Part shown: positions 13,699 to 16,538 of the stretch, in pieces
Layout: every line of letters begins with the position of its first letter
Numbering within the stretch: position 1 is the stretch's first letter
Source of the DNA: Chthoniobacterales bacterium
GTDB lineage: Bacteria > Verrucomicrobiota > Verrucomicrobiia > Chthoniobacterales > UBA10450
Length of the DNA stretch: 16,538 nt
Direction: 5' to 3'
NCBI GenBank assembly: GCA_013695925.1
Contig: JACCZO010000327.1
Location: forward strand, 1-16,538
The notes under the pieces: model-generated
The model's database searches: none
What the model was told of the DNA's origin: nothing
The model's input: only the letters and a program-made list of their open reading frames with translations
Program-made: the position numbers and the translations under genes

Positions 13699-13860
13699 AT
13701 GGAAGGCGAAACAAGAGACAAGCGGGGCGAAAGCCCGGAAGAGAGCGCGCCCGCTGAGCGCGAGCAAACGCCGCTCTCCAAACTGCGCGATCTGCGACCG
13801 GAAAAGGACCCGATCGGCGCCGGCCGCGGGTTTCTGAAGGCTGACACGAAACGGACCTAA
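13699..13860 (+). CDS. Small charged peptide with a KLRDLRPEKDPIGAGRG core, unknown function
   Basis: From ATG at 13699 the frame gives 53 residues, highly charged and with no membrane segment. After an acidic, Pro-containing N-terminus comes LSKLRDLRPEKDPIGAGRGFLK (from residue 26). The pattern L-x-D-L-x-P-x-K-D-x-x-G resembles the many very short proteins with a DLxPxKDxxGG core that I recall from several bacterial phyla, whose role is unsettled; this resemblance is from memory. An in-frame GTG at 13648 would extend it by 17 residues. There is no Shine-Dalgarno at either start. The stop (TAA) lies in a CCTAACGA motif that pairs with an inverted copy 21 bases later. Confidence 0.55.
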   Translation: MEGETRDKRGESPEESAPAEREQTPLSKLRDLRPEKDPIGAGRGFLKADTKRT

Positions 13861-13892
13861 CGACGGCCGGGGCCGCGCAAGGATTCGTTAGG
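13856..13892. terminator. Inverted pair of TCGTTAGG motifs between convergent genes (probable bidirectional terminator)
   Basis: CCTAACGA (13856-13863) and TCGTTAGG (13885-13892) form an 8 bp stem around a 21-base loop that contains CGGCC-GG-GGCCG for an inner stem. The pair sits exactly between the plus-strand peptide stop (13860) and the minus-strand gene end (13927). Inverted uptake-sequence pairs act as terminators in Neisseria and Haemophilus; the same use here is an inference. There is no strong T run on either side. Confidence 0.5.
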
Positions 13893-13926
13893 CGACGCGC
13901 GTTCGGCCTCGATCGGTCGGATCGGG

Positions 13927-14331
13927 TTATTTTTGCGCGGGCGTTGGCGACGGGGTGGCGTTTTCGAGTTGGCGTCGTTCTTCCGACCGGGTCTGACCGT
14001 CGCCGCCCTTGCCCCGCATTTCGCGGCGCCGCTGCCGATTGGCCTGCCGTTCTGCCTGTTGATCTTGCACCGTGCCATCCCGGTTATTCCCACCAAATCG
14101 ACGGCGATGTTCCTGGCGGTGTTCGCGTCGGCGTTCCCGCTTTTCCATTTGTTTGGAATTGTTAGGCGACAAGTTCGCCGCGGGATTGGTGGCAGGACTT
14201 GCGACGGGACTGGCCGCCGGGCTGGCAGCGGCGGCGGTGGTAGTGACTGTCGTGTCAGACTGCTGGCCGGCGGCCGAGAGGGCGAAGGCCGCGCCGAGGC
14301 TGGCGACGAATGCCATGTGGATGATCCTCAT
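13927..14331 (-). CDS. Small exported protein, Ala/Ser/Pro linker and Arg/Glu-rich helix
   Basis: The protein has 134 residues. MRIIHMAFVASLGAAFALSAAGQQ is a signal peptide with probable cleavage after SAAG or AAG. It is followed by a low-complexity TTTAAAASPAASPVASPATNPAAN stretch, then a very charged region (KQMEKRERRREHRQEHRRRFGG...QQAERQANRQRRREMRGK) likely to be helical, and a Pro-rich end. Its composition recalls small periplasmic Spy/CpxP-like or cation-binding proteins, but I see no LTxxQ motif and make no family call. It starts 34 bases after the stop of the next minus-strand gene, so the two may form an operon. Confidence 0.75.
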   Translation of the reverse strand: MRIIHMAFVASLGAAFALSAAGQQSDTTVTTTAAAASPAASPVASPATNPAANLSPNNSKQMEKRERRREHRQEHRRRFGGNNRDGTVQDQQAERQANRQRRREMRGKGGDGQTRSEERRQLENATPSPTPAQK

Positions 14332-14365
14332 AGGTTGCCTGGCGATAGTTAGCGTCTAGACCACG

Positions 14366-15004
14366 CTAAGGCGTTTGGCGAGGCCGGACTCTTGGGTTGC
14401 CCGTGGAAGGAAGTCGCAGACGCATTTTTTCGCGCGGCGCTGCTCCGCGATCGCGGGGGCGAAGTTGCTGGAAACTCGTTGGGCGCCGATGGCCGACCGC
14501 CGGACGCGCGCCAGTCCGCCGGCCCGGCGATTGAAACCGGCGATTGAAAGTCCGAGGGGTGGAATACACGACGAGCGCGGTCGTCTGAGGATAGAAGAGG
14601 TATTGATCGACCGGGGAAAAGAGGCAGTCCTCTGAAGTCAGGCGTGGTTGAGGATCGAAAAGAGCGTAGGAGGGCGAAGTTGCGGCAGCGTAGCCGGTAT
14701 TCAGGTCAGAGTTGATGTAAGGTTGGTTTGCGGTCGCCGGTTCGTATTCCTGCGCCGTCTGATCGAGCTCTGCAATCGGTTGTTGTTCCGCCTCGAGGTC
14801 GGCCCGGTAATCGACCGGGGCGGGTTGGCGAGTTCTGGCGTTCCGGAGAGGCGCGACCGTCGCGAAAGAGTCAACCATCCGTTCTGGCCGTTGCGTGATC
14901 GGTGGCGATTTGACGCTGCGGAGATTGGAAAACGCCAGCCAAGCCATGAGCGCGATCAACACCGCCAGTTCCACTGCGATCAGATTTGCCACCTTGCTGC
15001 TCAT
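14366..15004 (-). CDS. Membrane-anchored hypothetical protein
   Basis: From ATG at 15004 the protein has 212 residues. MSSKVANLIAVELAVLIALMAWLAFSNLR gives a single N-terminal transmembrane helix. The remainder is hydrophilic, rich in Pro, Gln, Ala and Tyr (DYRADLEAEQQPIAELDQTAQEYEPATANQPYINSDLNTGYAAATSPSYALF), and ends with a basic Arg/Pro-rich tail. I recognise no domain. An upstream in-frame ATG at 15061 would add 19 residues without a membrane-compatible start, so 15004 is preferred. It is followed by the small exported protein on the same strand and is divergent from the VOC gene. Confidence 0.7.
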   Translation of the reverse strand: MSSKVANLIAVELAVLIALMAWLAFSNLRSVKSPPITQRPERMVDSFATVAPLRNARTRQPAPVDYRADLEAEQQPIAELDQTAQEYEPATANQPYINSDLNTGYAAATSPSYALFDPQPRLTSEDCLFSPVDQYLFYPQTTALVVYSTPRTFNRRFQSPGRRTGARPAVGHRRPTSFQQLRPRDRGAAPREKMRLRLPSTGNPRVRPRQTP

Positions 15005-15163
15005 ATCATCAGGCTCGCTCTTCCTTGTCTGGTAACGAAGTTGCCCGAAACAGCCGGTCACGACAATTCAAATAATCGGATGAGGCGCTGTCCGGATTGC
15101 AACGAGCTCTTCGTTGGATTGATTGAAAACATTCAACCAACCGGAAAAAGAGGAACCAAAAAC

Positions 15164-15625
15164 ATGAGCACAACGACGAAAATTCCGCAGGGGATGCATA
15201 CAGTCACACCGCACCTGATTTGCGACGGCGCGGCCGAGGCGATCGAATTTTACAAACAGGCGTTTGGCGCGGTCGAGCTGAGTCGAATGCTGAGCCCGGA
15301 AGGGAAAGTGATGCACGCCAGCATCCGGATCGGCGACTCGGTCATCATGCTGAACGATGAGACGCCGCAATGGGAATCTTACGGCCCCAAGCACCTCAAA
15401 GGATCACCCGTCACGATCCATCTCTATGTGGAGGACGCGGACGCGGTGTTTGCGCAGGCCGTGAAGGCGGGAGCGAAGGCGACCATGCCTCCCGAGGACA
15501 TGTTCTGGGGCGATCGCTACGGCAAGGTGGAAGATCCCTTCGGCCATCAGTGGTCGATCGGCACGCACGTGCGCGATGTCGCCCCGGAGGAAATGCAAAA
15601 GGCGGTGGAACAAATGTGCGCCTAA
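15164..15625 (+). CDS. PhnB-like VOC (glyoxalase/bleomycin-resistance fold) protein
   Basis: This 153-residue protein belongs to the VOC superfamily, PhnB/YdcE-like branch. It has the typical opening TVTPHLICDGAAEAIEFYKQAFGAVELSRM, then GKVMHASIRIGDSVIMLNDE, VTIHLYVEDADAVFAQAVKAGAKATMPPEDMFWGDRYGKVEDPFGHQWSIGTH. Such proteins are small cytoplasmic dimers; many have no known substrate. The start at 15164 is chosen because AGAGGAA lies 8-9 bases upstream, one of the few good ribosome sites here. The same frame is open upstream, and ATG 15080 would add 28 residues with a CPDC motif. The stop (GCC TAA CGA) lies inside a CCTAACGA motif at 15621-15628. Confidence 0.93.
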   Translation: MSTTTKIPQGMHTVTPHLICDGAAEAIEFYKQAFGAVELSRMLSPEGKVMHASIRIGDSVIMLNDETPQWESYGPKHLKGSPVTIHLYVEDADAVFAQAVKAGAKATMPPEDMFWGDRYGKVEDPFGHQWSIGTHVRDVAPEEMQKAVEQMCA

Positions 15626-15787
15626 CGAAAAACACGATTACCGCTCTAAAGGATCACGCCATTTTTGTGGTTAAATCGATCATGCCGATGGAGAAGCTCG
15701 ACCGGGCGCCGCTGGAGAGGGCTGACGAAGGAAAATAATCATTCGCGCACGGACGAAGTAGACGCGGGAGATAGACTTCTGTTTTCG

Positions 15788-16200
15788 ATGCGCCGGCTCT
15801 CTCCTTTTTCTGCAATCCTCACCGGCGGTGCCATCGCTGGCGCGCTCGACATTACCTACGCGATTGGGTTTTCGGCTCTGCGCGGGGTGGCACCGGTTCG
15901 CATCCTGCAATCGGTCTCGAGCGGTTTGCTCGGCGCGTCCGCTTTCGAGGGCGGCACTGCGACCGCGGCGCTCGGTCTCCTCCTCCATTTCTGCATCGCG
16001 TTTTTGTGGGCGGCGATTTTCTATCTGGCAAGCAAAGCGATCCCCATTCTCACTCGTCACTCTGTTGTCGCCGGGCTATTCTACGGTGTTCTCATCTACG
16101 CAGTGATGAATCTAGTCGTCCTGCCGTTTTCCGCTTTCCCGGGAAAAGTCTCGTTCCCGGGCTACCTATCTCCTTGGCCGTGCGCCGTACGCGAGCCTAG
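15788..16200 (+). pseudogene. Small multi-span membrane protein, frameshifted near its C-terminus
   Basis: From ATG at 15788 the frame reads MRRLSPFSAILTGGAIAGALDITYAIGFSALRGVAPVRILQSVSSGLLG, followed by further membrane spans (about 56-81 and 93-113) and YAVMNLVVLPFSAFP. This is a conserved-looking small integral membrane protein. After residue about 118 the frame loses membrane character and runs on to a stop at 16333 with Arg/Gly-rich residues. A neighbouring frame resumes GLPISLAVRRTRA and stops at 16198-16200, the expected kind of C-terminus. I infer a deletion plus frameshift between about 16135 and 16160, where TTCCCGGG occurs twice 18 bases apart. If the plus-1 frame is used, the alternative product has 181 residues. 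Confidence 0.65.
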
Positions 16201-16359
16201 GCTCGGGCCCAACTCGCGACACGTCGCCGCAAAAGCAGGAAGGGCCGTTCTACTGCAAGGAAAAGCGCAGTACACGGTTGGCGCTCCCGATGGACGAAAC
16301 GCGGGTCAATCGAGGGAGCCGGCCCCGTCGTAGATTCAGGAGTAGAAAGGCCGCCTTCG
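16201..16359. other. Intergenic between convergent genes, nothing recognised
   Basis: The stretch between the broken membrane gene and the 3' end of the minus-strand gene shows no coding frame with natural composition and no clear terminator hairpin. Confidence 0.4.
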
Positions 16360-16536
16360 TTACAGCAGCCGGACGCTGGTGATGGAGATCTGGCCGCCAA
16401 AACAGACGTCAACATCGGCACCCTCGGTGCGGCCACGCAGGTTGTAATCGCCCGCGAAGTAGAGACCGCTCTCTGCTTCGTGGCGGTAGTTCAGCGGGAG
16501 CGGCTTCGGATCGAGCTGGCACCAGACCACTTCCGG
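16360..16536 (-). CDS. C-terminal end of an unrecognised protein (5' part beyond window)
   Basis: The minus strand from 16536 reads 58 residues without interruption to TAA at 16362-16360: PEVVWCQLDPKPLPLNYRHE, then a stretch with GLYFAGDYNLRGRTEGADVDV and the end CFGGQISITSVRLL. The composition is that of a real protein, balanced and with no Arg/Pro excess. I do not recognise the family; the GLYFAGD segment is loosely like the C-terminal part of flavoprotein oxidoreductases, but this is not enough for a call. The gene starts outside the window. Confidence 0.7.
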   Translation of the reverse strand, partial: PEVVWCQLDPKPLPLNYRHEAESGLYFAGDYNLRGRTEGADVDVCFGGQISITSVRLL

Positions 16537-16538
16537 GT

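Larger units (their letters stand above)
796..15628. repeat. Dispersed 8-mer TCGTTAGG / CCTAACGA, 17 copies
   Basis: Plus orientation (TCGTTAGG) starts at 2020, 2580, 3449, 4696, 5445, 7473, 8810, 10096 and 13885. Minus orientation (CCTAACGA) starts at 796, 1186, 4388, 4576, 8022, 10546, 13856 and 15621. Every CGTTAGG in the window is preceded by T, and 11 of 17 are followed by C. Four overlap stop codons (2020, 4696, 13856, 15621). Six encode Ser-Leu-Gly with the otherwise uncommon TTA codon. Coordinates were found by reading, so an odd copy could be missed. Confidence 0.9.

Overview
This is a GC-rich bacterial chromosome segment. It has short intergenic gaps, few Shine-Dalgarno sites and several lineage-specific small secreted or membrane proteins. 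The gene mix (adenylate cyclase-TPR receptor, DUF4388 protein with a pseudokinase, tandem-ACT protein, Amidase_3 followed by a fused Nnr repair enzyme) fits a soil-type Verrucomicrobiota-like organism. There is no rRNA and no phylogenetic marker that I could compare, so the placement is an inference of moderate to low confidence.

Layout. At 1-1264 is the 3' part of lysS (lysyl-tRNA synthetase), followed by a gap of about 290 bp and a two-ACT-domain protein (1556-2026). At 2103-4702 a membrane-anchored TPR protein overlaps (TAATG) a degenerate-receiver/DUF4388/pseudokinase protein. A hairpin repeat at about 4727-4807 contains a possible 33-residue membrane peptide on the minus strand. At 4884-8174 a secreted protein, an N-acetylmuramoyl-L-alanine amidase and the bifunctional NAD(P)H-hydrate repair enzyme run in tight succession. 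A 149 bp double-hairpin element (8267-8415) precedes a sulfotransferase (8446-9222). The sulfotransferase converges, with a 4 bp overlap, on a large minus-strand class III cyclase/TPR receptor (9219-11873). Next come a poorly coding stretch with a broken second cyclase (about 12380-12620) and a Phd-like antitoxin/PIN toxin pair (12825-13531). After these lie a 53-residue charged peptide gene, two minus-strand exported or membrane-anchored hypothetical proteins (13927-15004), a PhnB-like VOC protein (15164-15625), a frameshifted membrane protein (15788-16200) and the 3' end of an unrecognised minus-strand gene (16360-16538).

Two signals stand out. First, a palindromic element of 75-76 bp is inserted in frame inside two essential or housekeeping genes, lysS and nnr. 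In both it has the same orientation and entry frame and adds a peptide beginning CGRGLCAPI. Each arm resembles a REP hairpin, so this looks like a REPIN-type mobile palindrome that adds protein segments, comparable in effect to the Rickettsia palindromic elements. Second, the 8-mer TCGTTAGG occurs 17 times on the two strands, against roughly 0.4-0.5 expected. It has no strand bias and a spacing near 1 kb, sits in coding sequence, at stop codons, and once as an inverted pair between convergent genes. This pattern is typical of a DNA uptake sequence.
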